The translations under genes and the position numbers were made by a program. From assembly GCA_034423775.1 (NCBI GenBank), contig CP139918.1:2852001-2916000 (forward strand): a stretch of 64,000 bases of DNA, given 5' to 3'. The notes below the pieces were generated by a model. It had not been told where the DNA came from. It ran no database searches and saw only the letters and a list, made by a program, of their open reading frames with translations. This document shows positions 56,677-64,000 of the stretch, one piece after another; the stretch's first letter is position 1; every line of letters begins with the position of its first letter. This DNA comes from Alphaproteobacteria bacterium US3C007 (GTDB lineage Bacteria > Pseudomonadota > Alphaproteobacteria > Rhodobacterales > Rhodobacteraceae).

Positions 56677-56764
56677 ATGGGGCTCCGTTTCGATATGTGT
56701 TCCGGCCAACAGTTGACCAAATTCTCATTTATGGTAATAATAAAACTAAATATAGGAATCAACA

Positions 56765-57532
56765 ATGTCCAATGCATCCACCAGAGTTGTCGCGATCCTA
56801 GAGGCCCTGACCGGTCGTGACGCGGATGGGTTCAGCGCGCAAGAAATCGTTGAACGTGCGGGTTTGCCCGCCTCAACAGGGTATCGGATCCTCGCTGAAT
56901 TGCAGGAGATGGGGCTGGTGCATCGCACGGCTGCGCGTAAAATCATGGCAAATTTCAGCTTTCAACGGCGTTTGCATTGCCCGGGACTTGATCCTGAATT
57001 GCTGGCGGATGCCTGCGCAACGCTCAGCGACCGGCTGACGGCCGCCGCGGAAATCGTGGTGTTGAGCGGCCATAACATGCTTTGGCATATCGTGCAGCAA
57101 CACCCTGAACAGGCCATTCGTCTGCGAGCGTTTTCGGGATTTATACGTGGCGCCTACGAGCTTGATTCTATTTCGCGGCTGGCCCTGGCCCATCGCCCGT
57201 TCGAGACACTGGAAAAGTCCTGGGATACCGGCGCGTTTTATACAGCCGGGGTAGATCGGCAGCCGCTGGATTGGCCCGAAGCACGCAAGATGATCGAGAC
57301 GGTCGACCCGGCAGATATGCAATATGACATGATGGGCAACGCAAAGGGCATTCGCCGTTATTGCGTTGCGATTTATGGCCCGGATGGCGCCATGACCTGC
57401 CTGCTGACCGTCGCTGAGGCAGCCACGCCTTTGCGGGACGAGGCCCAGCATGTCGCCAATATCCGCAGCCATCTCATGACACAGAAAGCAAAAATAGAAA
57501 GCGCATTCTCTGACCCGGTCAAAACCGGGTGA
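56765..57532 (+). CDS. IclR-family transcriptional regulator
   Basis: Regulator of 255 residues: an N-terminal winged helix-turn-helix (TRVVAILEALTGRDADGFSAQEIVERAGLPASTGYRILAELQEMGLV) and a C-terminal ligand domain ending LLTVAEAATPLRDEA. The 88 bases shared with the divergent sulfatase contain an A/T-rich imperfect inverted repeat TTTATggtaatAATAAA near 56731, a possible binding site. It is followed after 27 bases by the importer genes and probably controls both directions. Confidence 0.9.
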   Translation: MSNASTRVVAILEALTGRDADGFSAQEIVERAGLPASTGYRILAELQEMGLVHRTAARKIMANFSFQRRLHCPGLDPELLADACATLSDRLTAAAEIVVLSGHNMLWHIVQQHPEQAIRLRAFSGFIRGAYELDSISRLALAHRPFETLEKSWDTGAFYTAGVDRQPLDWPEARKMIETVDPADMQYDMMGNAKGIRRYCVAIYGPDGAMTCLLTVAEAATPLRDEAQHVANIRSHLMTQKAKIESAFSDPVKTG

Positions 57533-57559
57533 GACATTCAAAACCAACGGGAGGAAACC

Positions 57560-58816
57560 ATGAAATACTCAATTTCGGCCTTGGCCGCCGCGGCGGCATT
57601 TACCGCATTGCCCAGCTTTGCGGAGGATCTGGTCTTGTCCATCGGCACGCGGGGTTATGGCCCTGCGGTTGAGCGCAACATTGAACGCTACGCGGCAGAA
57701 AATCCTGATGTGAGCATCGAGTGGAACAAGGTTTCGGACGTGCCCGGCGAGACCCGCAAGCTTTATGTCACCAGCCTGACCGCGGCGAGCCCGACCCCGG
57801 ACATTTTTGCGGTCGACGTGATCTGGGCGGGTGAGTTCGCACAGCGCGGCTGGCTGGAACCGCTCAACGGATTGCTTTCTGACGAGACTATTGGTAGCTT
57901 CAATCCTTCTCTCCTGACCGCGTCGACATTGGACGGTGAGGTCTATGCGCTACCGCTTTACACAGATGGAATCCACTTCTTCTATCGCTCTGATCTTCTT
58001 GAGAAATACGGCCTTGACGTTCCGACCACCTGGGAGCAGGTCCAAGCCGCTTCAGAGGTGATCTCGGCTGGCGAAAGTAACCCGCAATTTTATGGGTTTG
58101 TCTCCATGTGGGCCAAGATCGAGGGGCTGTTTATGAACTGGCTGGCCTTTACCAACGGCAATGGCGGGGGGTTCCTGGATGGCGATGGCAATATTGCTGT
58201 GAATTCGCAGGCCAATATCGAGGCTACCCAATTTATGGTCGACCTGCTGCATGAACATCAGCTTGCGCCGGATTCGATCCTGAATATGCGGCCTGATGAT
58301 GCACGGACATTGTTCCAACAGGGACGTGCGGCATTCCTGATGGTGCAGGATTTCGTGCACGCGCCGCTCTCGACTCAAGACAGCCCGGTCGCCGGAAAGT
58401 TTGACTTTACCCGCGTTCCTTATTTCGAAGGCCATGCGGATGCGAATTCGACCACAATGGGTGGCTGGTTCCTGGGGATCAACCCGAACTCGGAAAACAA
58501 AGAGGTGGCTGCCGCGTTCCTTGAGCACTTTACGGCATATGACCAGCAATTGACCGCAGCAATTGAGGATAACCGCGCCCCAACCATTGGCGCCGTTTAT
58601 GAGGACGCTGCTATGTCTGAGGCTCCGATCCTGGCTCAGTTCGGTGCGAACTATGCGTTTGGTGTGGTTCGTCCATCGGCAATCGCCGGCGCGAAATATC
58701 CGCGTGTGTCCGAAATCATGCAGCTTGAAATCACCAACGCCCTGCACCAGCAGAAAACGGTAGAAGAGGCGCTGAACGACGCGCAATCGCAGATCGAAGC
58801 TCTGTTCGCCGAATAA
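57560..58816 (+). CDS. Sugar ABC importer, periplasmic binding protein
   Basis: Family 1 extracellular solute-binding protein, 418 residues. A signal peptide MKYSISALAAAAAFTALPSFA leads into EDLVLSIGTRGYGPAVERNIERYAAENPDV. The DIFAVDVIWAGEFAQRGWLEPL and ALPLYTDGIHFFYRSDLLEKYGLDVP segments are typical of sugar and sugar-derivative binders. GGGAGG precedes the ATG. Next to a cytoplasmic sulfatase and its activating enzyme, a sulfated sugar is a reasonable cargo. Confidence 0.93.
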   Translation: MKYSISALAAAAAFTALPSFAEDLVLSIGTRGYGPAVERNIERYAAENPDVSIEWNKVSDVPGETRKLYVTSLTAASPTPDIFAVDVIWAGEFAQRGWLEPLNGLLSDETIGSFNPSLLTASTLDGEVYALPLYTDGIHFFYRSDLLEKYGLDVPTTWEQVQAASEVISAGESNPQFYGFVSMWAKIEGLFMNWLAFTNGNGGGFLDGDGNIAVNSQANIEATQFMVDLLHEHQLAPDSILNMRPDDARTLFQQGRAAFLMVQDFVHAPLSTQDSPVAGKFDFTRVPYFEGHADANSTTMGGWFLGINPNSENKEVAAAFLEHFTAYDQQLTAAIEDNRAPTIGAVYEDAAMSEAPILAQFGANYAFGVVRPSAIAGAKYPRVSEIMQLEITNALHQQKTVEEALNDAQSQIEALFAE

Positions 58817-58844
58817 CCATTCTTCCCTGATGTAAACTTGGCTT

Positions 58845-58870
58845 CCCGGCGGCGCTCTATTGCCGCCGGG
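58845..58870. other. Stem-loop after binding-protein gene
   Basis: CCCGGCGGC and GCCGCCGGG form a perfect 9-base stem around an 8-base loop, 28 bases after the binding-protein stop. No T-run follows. As at the other two importers here, message stabilisation or attenuation is the likely role. Confidence 0.75.
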
Positions 58871-58899
58871 ATGAGCTCTGACACCCAGATGGCACGTTC

Positions 58900-59793
58900 A
58901 TGACCCCCATTTCTTCTCCCCTGGATCGACGCAGGCACCTCACCGGCGCGGTCTTTGTCACCCCGACGATGCTTGTGATCATTGCGATCCTTGTCTATCC
59001 GATCTTGCAATCCATCGTTCTGAGCTTTGGGCAATCCAGCATAGACGGGTCCGAACCCTATCAATTCGTGGGGTTAAAACACTATGCCGCGCTGGCCGGA
59101 TCAGAGCGGTTCTGGAACGCGCTTTGGGTCACGTTGGTTTTTACCGGTCTGTCCATCCCGCTGGAGCTTGCCATGGGGATTGGGCTGGCGGTGTTGATGA
59201 ATGAACATTTCCGGTTCAAAGGCATTGCACGGCTCGCGGTGTTGTTTCCCTGGGCACTGCCTACGGCGCTGAACACGCTCATGTGGCGCTGGATGTATAA
59301 TACTGACTACGGGTTGTTTAACGCCGCGGCGCTGCAAAGCGGGTTGGTGGATCGCCCGATCAACTGGCTTGGGGATGAGACCCTGGCGATGGGATCCATG
59401 GTGGTTGTTGCGGTTTGGAAGACCTCGTCCTTTATGGCCTTGATCATCCTTGCCGGTTTGCAGTCTATCCCGCGCGATCTTTATGAGGCGGGTCGCATGG
59501 ATGGCATGACCCGGTGGCAGGAATTCCGCGAGATCACCTTGCCACTGCTCAAAGGTCCGATCCTGGTGGCGCTGATTGTCCGGTCCATGGACGCGCTGCG
59601 CACCTTTGAATTGCCCTTCAACCTCACAGATGGGGGGCCGGTGACAGCCACCGAAAGCCTGTCGCTTTATGCCTATAAGGTGATCTTCGATTTCATCGAA
59701 TTCAACTACGGGGCGGCAATTGTTGTGGTTCAGTTCCTGGTGATCTTTGCCATGAGCCTGCTCTATATTCTCACCCTGCGGAACAAGGATTGA
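58900..59793 (+). CDS. Sugar ABC importer permease (MalF type)
   Basis: Permease of 297 residues with about six helices; the coupling motif is RDLYEAGRMDGMTRWQEFREITLPLLKGP. N-terminal RRRHLTGAVFVTPTMLVIIAILVYPILQSI is the usual first-helix start. The second permease follows after four bases. Confidence 0.93.
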   Translation: MTPISSPLDRRRHLTGAVFVTPTMLVIIAILVYPILQSIVLSFGQSSIDGSEPYQFVGLKHYAALAGSERFWNALWVTLVFTGLSIPLELAMGIGLAVLMNEHFRFKGIARLAVLFPWALPTALNTLMWRWMYNTDYGLFNAAALQSGLVDRPINWLGDETLAMGSMVVVAVWKTSSFMALIILAGLQSIPRDLYEAGRMDGMTRWQEFREITLPLLKGPILVALIVRSMDALRTFELPFNLTDGGPVTATESLSLYAYKVIFDFIEFNYGAAIVVVQFLVIFAMSLLYILTLRNKD

Positions 59794-59797
59794 TCCT

Positions 59798-60622
59798 ATG
59801 AAGACCCGTCCCCGTTTCGGCCTTTACGCGTTGGTCATCCTCTCGGTAGTCATTTCTTTCCTGCCGATCATCTGGCTGGTGCTGACATCGCTCAAAACAA
59901 GCGAAGGCATTTATGCCTGGCCACCGCAATATATCCCGACGCCCTTTACGCTAAAGAACTACATCAACATCTTCACCAATTCGCCTGAATTGCTGCTTTA
60001 TGTTTTGAACTCGTTCATCGTGGGTGTGGGCTGTACCGTTGTTGCCCTCAGCTTCGGAGGGCTGGCCGGCTACGCCCTGTCGCGCCTTGGGATGAAGCGG
60101 GCGGGCGTTTTGATGGTTTTCATCCTGGCCGTGTCGATGTTTCCGCCTGTTTCCTTGCTGCCATCGCTGTTTCAGAACTTCCTGAAGCTTGGGCTCTTGA
60201 ACACCTATACCGGGTTGATCATTGCACATACCGGGCTGTTTCTGCCCTTTACGGTCTGGATGCTGGCCAGCTATTTCGCAACACTCCCACCAGAAATCGA
60301 AGAAGCCGCACGCATGGATGGGATGGGGTTCTTTCGCATCTTTTGGTCCATTGTCATCCCCCTGTCTTGGCCCGGGTTTGTGGCTACCGGCCTGATCGTG
60401 TTCATCTTTTCCTGGAACGAATTCCCGCTTGCGTTGGTGCTCATGACACAGAATGCGATGCGCACGGCACCGGTCGGGATATCGCTTTATCCGGGTGAAT
60501 ACGCCTTCCCATGGGAGACGATTTCAACCGCCACAGTGATCGCAATCATTCCCATCCTCATCATCACAGCCATCTTCCAGAAACAAATCGTCGGCGGGCT
60601 GACCGCAGGCGCAGGTAAGTGA
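59798..60622 (+). CDS. Sugar ABC importer permease (MalG type)
   Basis: Permease of 274 residues. First helix VILSVVISFLPIIWLVLTSLKT, coupling motif PPEIEEAARMDGMGFFRIFWSIVIPLSWPG, and a charged C terminus. It pairs with the preceding MalF-type subunit; the ATPase gene starts ten bases downstream. Confidence 0.93.
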   Translation: MKTRPRFGLYALVILSVVISFLPIIWLVLTSLKTSEGIYAWPPQYIPTPFTLKNYINIFTNSPELLLYVLNSFIVGVGCTVVALSFGGLAGYALSRLGMKRAGVLMVFILAVSMFPPVSLLPSLFQNFLKLGLLNTYTGLIIAHTGLFLPFTVWMLASYFATLPPEIEEAARMDGMGFFRIFWSIVIPLSWPGFVATGLIVFIFSWNEFPLALVLMTQNAMRTAPVGISLYPGEYAFPWETISTATVIAIIPILIITAIFQKQIVGGLTAGAGK

Positions 60623-60632
60623 GACCCAGATA

Positions 60633-61712
60633 ATGACCGAAGTGAAACTCGACAGAATTGGCAAAAAATATGGGGCCGTCGAAGCGGTTCAGCAATTCGA
60701 TTTGACCATTCAAGAGGGGGAGTTCCTAGTGCTGCTCGGACCGTCAGGCTGTGGCAAATCCACGACGCTGCGCATGATCGCGGGGTTAGAAAGCATCACC
60801 AGCGGGGATCTCATGATTGGCGGGGATCGGATGAATGATGTGGATCCCAAAGATCGTGGCGTTGCAATGGTGTTCCAGAATTACGCGCTTTATCCGCATA
60901 AAAGCGTGTTTGACAATATGGCCATGGCTTTGAAGCTGCAAAAGGTTCCGGGCGCGGAAATTCGGGAGCGCGTCGGGAAAACGGCCGAGATGCTTGGTTT
61001 GACCGAATATATGGATCGCAAACCGGCGGCCTTGTCAGGCGGACAGCGTCAGCGCGTTGCCATCGGGCGGGCCATCGTGCGCACCCCCAAAGTCTTTCTG
61101 TTTGACGAACCGCTCTCAAATCTTGACGCAAAGCTGCGGGTCAAAATGCGGATGGAGTTGCAGGAACTCCATGATCGGCTCAATGCCACGTCGGTCTATG
61201 TAACGCACGATCAGGTTGAAGCCATGACCCTTGCAGATCGGATCGTGATTATGAATGGCGGTGTCGTCGCCCAGGTCGGCACCCCGCGCGAGGTCTATGA
61301 CACACCGGCCGACGAATTTGTGGCGGGCTTTATCGGCAGCCCGGCGATGAACTTTCTTGACTTGACCCGTGACGATACCGGGGGCTGGCGGAGCGCCTGT
61401 GGCAGTCTGGCTTTGCCGGAACTGCCGGTCGATACGGGTGCGCGTGCCCGTGTCCGGCTTGGTGTGCGCCCGGAACATATTGATGTCCTGCCAGGCAGTA
61501 AGGCCGGGGCGCCGGGTGCCTATGACGCGCGGGTTCTGCTGGACGAGTTGTTGGGCGCGGATGCGCTGCTGCGACTTGGCATTGGCGAAGCCCGGCTTTT
61601 GGCCCGTGTCGGGGGGCTGGATCATCCAGTCAAAGGAGACAACCTCCGAGTTCGTTTCAACCTATCACAGTTGAATGTGTTTGATTATGAAACGGGGCAA
61701 GCCATCCGATAA
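60633..61712 (+). CDS. Sugar ABC importer ATPase (UgpC/MalK type)
   Basis: ATPase of 359 residues with Walker A LGPSGCGKSTTLRM, Q-loop MVFQNYALYPHKSV, signature LSGGQRQRVAIGRAIV, Walker B VFLFDEPLSNLDAKLR and H-loop YVTHDQVEAMTLADR, then a TOBE domain with LGVRPEHIDVL. It closely parallels the ATPase of the mannoside operon, but the flanking genes are different. FGE follows after 79 bases. Confidence 0.95.
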   Translation: MTEVKLDRIGKKYGAVEAVQQFDLTIQEGEFLVLLGPSGCGKSTTLRMIAGLESITSGDLMIGGDRMNDVDPKDRGVAMVFQNYALYPHKSVFDNMAMALKLQKVPGAEIRERVGKTAEMLGLTEYMDRKPAALSGGQRQRVAIGRAIVRTPKVFLFDEPLSNLDAKLRVKMRMELQELHDRLNATSVYVTHDQVEAMTLADRIVIMNGGVVAQVGTPREVYDTPADEFVAGFIGSPAMNFLDLTRDDTGGWRSACGSLALPELPVDTGARARVRLGVRPEHIDVLPGSKAGAPGAYDARVLLDELLGADALLRLGIGEARLLARVGGLDHPVKGDNLRVRFNLSQLNVFDYETGQAIR

Positions 61713-61791
61713 CCCCGATAATGCGCACCTCCGCCGTCCCGATACGCTTTTGGCCTGGACTGTTATTCGAAATTCTGAGGAGCCACACAGT

Positions 61792-62733
61792 ATGAGTGAT
61801 CCCAAACCCTGTTGCCAGGTCAGCCGTCATTCCACCGGAATGCCATGCCAGCCCCAATACATTCTCCGCGCCAAGGGCCCCAAGGCCTTTAATACGGTTC
61901 AGATCCCGCCGGCCCGGGCATTGATTGGCACCGCGCAGCCTCAGATCAAAGATGACGGCGAAGGCCCCTTGCGCCGCGTCACAGTCAAAGCCTTTGCGAT
62001 GGGTGTAACAACAGTCACCAACGCCCAGTTTGAGGTTTTTGTCACGGAAACGGGCTATGTGACCGAAGCCGAGCGTTTCGGCTGGTCCTTTGTGTTCTGG
62101 AGCGATGTGCCCGCCGGGACGCCAGATCCCAAACCCATCCCCGGTCTCGAATGGTGGCGCGCCGTGGATGAGGCAAATTGGCGCAACATTCATGGACCCG
62201 GGGCCGATCCCGGGGCCTGGCATCCGGATCATCCGGTGACACAGGTGTCCTGGCATGACGCTCAGGCCTATGCCCAATGGGCCGGCGGCCGGTTGCCAAC
62301 CGAGGCAGAGTGGGAACACGCGGCGCGGGGCGGGTTGGGCGACGTCAGATTCCCCTGGGGCGACGCAGAGCCCGATGACGTAAAGACCATGCCCTGCAAT
62401 ATCTGGCAAGGTGTGTTTCCCAAGCACAACACCGGTGCCGATGGTTTTGCCCACACTTGCCCGGCCAGATCTTTTGCCCCCAATGGGTACGGGCTTTACA
62501 ATATGGTGGGGAATGTCTGGGAATGGACAGGCGATCCTTTCACAATCAGATCCCTGAAAAAGGCCGTGAAACAACGGCTTGCCGACATGAAAGGCTATCG
62601 CCTGTCAAAGGGAGGATCATTCTTGTGTCACAAGTCCTATTGCTATCGCTATCGGATCGCCGCGCGCTCCGGCACCTCGCCGGATAGCGCAACCCCCCAT
62701 CATGGATTTCGGATCGTTTGGGATATGGAATAG
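61792..62733 (+). CDS. Formylglycine-generating enzyme (sulfatase-modifying factor)
   Basis: Oxidises the cysteine of the CxPSR motif in type I sulfatases to formylglycine, using oxygen. The 313 residues have the FGE fold landmarks GGRLPTEAEWEHAARGG, YGLYNMVGNVWEWT and KGGSFLCHKSYCYRYRIAARSG. C279 and C284 match the active-site cysteine pair of aerobic FGE. Start 61792 has GAGGAG upstream; a frame open from 61675 overlaps the ATPase gene and is not family-like. The natural client is the sulfatase at 55141-56676. Confidence 0.93.
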   Translation: MSDPKPCCQVSRHSTGMPCQPQYILRAKGPKAFNTVQIPPARALIGTAQPQIKDDGEGPLRRVTVKAFAMGVTTVTNAQFEVFVTETGYVTEAERFGWSFVFWSDVPAGTPDPKPIPGLEWWRAVDEANWRNIHGPGADPGAWHPDHPVTQVSWHDAQAYAQWAGGRLPTEAEWEHAARGGLGDVRFPWGDAEPDDVKTMPCNIWQGVFPKHNTGADGFAHTCPARSFAPNGYGLYNMVGNVWEWTGDPFTIRSLKKAVKQRLADMKGYRLSKGGSFLCHKSYCYRYRIAARSGTSPDSATPHHGFRIVWDME

Positions 62734-62786
62734 ATCAGCCGCCTGAACGAATGACTGAATTTTCCGACCTTACCATTCCAATTGTT

Positions 62787-62925
62787 GGCACTGTCAGAAT
62801 AAACCGCCTTGCCCGACAGCGTGCTGAATATTAGCGTCTGGGCCATGCCTAAACCTTTATCTTTCCGTTATTTCAAAACCAGCCCTTAGATCGTCAGATC
62901 GTCCAACTTGCAGTTATGGTGTACT
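62787..62925 (+). mobile_element. IS6-family insertion sequence, 5' remnant
   Basis: A possible left terminus GGCACTGTCAG lies at 62787-62797. At 62845 an ATG begins MPKPLSFRYFKTSP, the start of alphaproteobacterial IS6-type transposases, then hits TAG where the family has glutamate. After a tandem 8-base duplication AGATCGTC (62888-62903) the sequence resumes in another frame as IVQLAVMVYF, again family-like. So the start is broken by a nonsense change and a frameshift, and the rest is missing. Confidence 0.65.
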
Positions 62926-62987
62926 TTAAAAACAGACAAGCTAGGTGCGCGTAGGAGAACGAATTCAAATTTCGATGTTACAGTCGC

Positions 62988-63281
62988 TCATTTATATGGA
63001 GTATCAGGCGGGAACGGTATTCCATAAAGAAACTTTTTGAGTTTAACATCGTTTTCATCGCTATACCAAAAGCCATAGCTGGGGCGTTGTTTTGAAACAA
63101 GTCCTGCTAAATGATTAACACCCCAGAGCATTGCCTGATAGTTCGCGTCCATTTTGTCCTGACAGCCCATTATGTAGCCGTAATAGCCTTCGATAGAATC
63201 CGCCACATTTTGCAATGCGTCGACTAGCGGTTGAGCTTCTTCGCGCAAGTCACTGTGCACTGAAAGTTGTAATTTGGCCAT
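62988..63281 (-). CDS. Unrecognised 98-residue protein
   Basis: From the ATG with GGGGA upstream the protein begins MAKLQLSVHSDLREEAQPLV. It has a mostly helical-looking, soluble composition and aromatic-rich end (YGFWYSDENDVKLKKFLYGIPFPP). No family is recognised. An upstream ATG at 63353 is in frame but would overlap the preceding gene by 38 bases and has no clear ribosome site. It follows another small unknown gene on the same strand, with 34 bases between them. Confidence 0.6.
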   Translation of the reverse strand: MAKLQLSVHSDLREEAQPLVDALQNVADSIEGYYGYIMGCQDKMDANYQAMLWGVNHLAGLVSKQRPSYGFWYSDENDVKLKKFLYGIPFPPDTPYK

Positions 63282-63315
63282 TTTCTTGTCCCCAATGTTT
63301 GTGTGTTGCGTTTGT

Positions 63316-63660
63316 TCAATTCGGATACCACTTAGCGCGAAATCCGTCTTCACTAGCCGACCACTGCCGTCGCCTTATCCATCCGAGTTTTCGGAAAGCG
63401 GCAGCAAGTTCTCCCACGTGAGGCATGCCACCTTTTCGTCCTTTCATGCGTACTTGCAGCTCCAGCAGGCTCAGCCCATTAGCTTGCGTTTTAAGAGAGA
63501 TCGTATCCAACACTTTTTGTAAGCGCGCATGTAGTGGAGAAAGCTTTGTAACTTCCTCACGATCGAGCAAAATTTGGCGGTTTGGGCTTTGCTGGTACGA
63601 AAGCAGAGCTGACAAAAGGCTGTCGGTGAAGTTTTTAGTGTCTCGTGATGAGTCGTCCAT
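63316..63660 (-). CDS. Unrecognised 114-residue protein
   Basis: Begins MDDSSRDTKNFTDSLLSALLS with a strong AGGAGG seven bases upstream. The C-terminal third, GELAAAFRKLGWIRRRQWSASEDGFRAKWYPN, resembles the short winged-helix tails found at the ends of phage and plasmid primase/helicase (VapE-like) proteins, but the catalytic parts are not here. It may be a stand-alone DNA-binding protein of a mobile element. It starts about 120 bases from the TGAGGCA repeat region. Confidence 0.6.
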   Translation of the reverse strand: MDDSSRDTKNFTDSLLSALLSYQQSPNRQILLDREEVTKLSPLHARLQKVLDTISLKTQANGLSLLELQVRMKGRKGGMPHVGELAAAFRKLGWIRRRQWSASEDGFRAKWYPN

Positions 63661-64000
63661 TTTTGCCTCCTGTTGTGATTTTTTATCGAGCGCAACGCGC
63701 ACCCACATCATAGTGTTATAATATAACAAAATGTGAGCAATTTGAATCCCAAGTGTACGTTTTATTTAAGGTTAATGCCTCAACTTATGGAACCATTACA
63801 AACAAGGTGAGGCAGCTAATTGTGCAATAAAAGATGGTGCTTATATGCCTTTGCCTCAGATGCCTCAGTAAAAATCAAACAACTCGAAAAAAACAAAGCT
63901 AAAGCACCACTGCAGCAAACAATGTGTAGATTTTCTTGATTTACTGAGGCAAGTGAGGCAATGAGGCAAAACACATCCCGCTTGCACATCAGCGATATTT
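63661..64000. other. Gene-free upstream region holding the heptamer array
   Basis: No gene is visible in these 340 bases up to the end of the window. The content is A/T rich and carries the TGAGGCA repeats described separately; it may be a control or replication region of an element extending to the right. Confidence 0.5.
63776..63968. repeat. Array of seven TGAGGCA heptamers in two orientations
   Basis: Exact copies of TGAGGCA begin at 63808, 63945, 63954 and 63962 on the plus strand, and as TGCCTCA at 63776, 63852 and 63861. The last three are spaced 9 and 8 bases apart, and the pair at 63852/63861 is also spaced 9. The two clusters face each other about 78 bases apart. This is like iterons or a multi-site operator; more copies may lie beyond the window. 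Confidence 0.75.

Noticed and set aside
61657..62574. 305-residue minus-strand frame
   Set aside because: Antisense to the intact FGE gene and ATPase end; no motifs and no ribosome site.
63776..63968. CRISPR array
   Set aside because: Repeats are only seven bases, occur in both orientations and lack spacer-sized regular intervals; no cas genes are present.

Overview
The window looks like the chromosome of a marine alphaproteobacterium of the order Rhodobacterales (Roseobacter group). The evidence is the gene neighbourhoods (dnaG-rpoD; nrdR-ribD with a capsule-export block before riboflavin synthase; clpP-clpX, then NDUFA12, mlaD, DUF2155, aat, accC, accB; dac-tmk-holB-tatD-MBL), the protein sequences, and the many importers for small organic nutrients. 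No species is named because that would need a database search.

Positions 1 to about 42000 are conserved core. In order they hold: the 3' part of a glutamate-type dehydrogenase, primase, the main sigma factor, YjbQ, NrdR and RibD; a three-gene capsule-export operon (kpsS, Wza/KpsD-like lipoprotein, kpsC) on the opposite strand; riboflavin synthase; a photolyase/cryptochrome-like gene whose domains appear to be in swapped order; ClpP and ClpX; a small envelope/respiration group; and biotin carboxylase with its carrier protein. Next, positions 22.3-35.5 kb read as one nutrient module: acetyl-CoA synthetase, a complete Liv-type ABC importer, a ScfR-type (short-chain fatty acyl) regulator with repeated DNA motifs before it, a single-domain CheY-like regulator, a small membrane protein, a solute-symporter/histidine-kinase fusion and a FliM/FliN-like protein. 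Positions 35.6-41.6 kb return to housekeeping genes in a tightly overlapping minus-strand operon.

A tRNA-Ser(UGA) gene at 41.9 kb marks the start of accessory DNA. Behind it is a small unrecognised minus-strand unit (operator-like palindrome, perfect Shine-Dalgarno, 47-codon ORF, terminator). Then comes a LacI-controlled operon for beta-mannosides: ABC importer, cytoplasmic GH2 beta-mannosidase, AGE-family isomerase and a PfkB kinase. Together these would take mannosides to mannose, fructose and fructose-6-phosphate.

A relic region (54.0-55.1 kb) with an IS110 transposase stump separates this from a visibly more GC-rich sulfatase island (55.1-62.7 kb): a cytoplasmic type I sulfatase, an IclR regulator, a second sugar-type ABC importer and a formylglycine-generating enzyme able to mature the sulfatase. 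A decayed IS6-family start closes that island. The last 1 kb holds two small unrecognised genes and a striking array of TGAGGCA heptamers, and may be the edge of a phage-like or plasmid-like element continuing past the window.

The items best worth following up are the acetate/short-chain-acid sensing module with its CheY/FliM-like parts, the domain-swapped photolyase homologue, the small unit next to the tRNA, the sulfatase-FGE-importer island, and the heptamer array. No CRISPR array or rRNA gene was seen.
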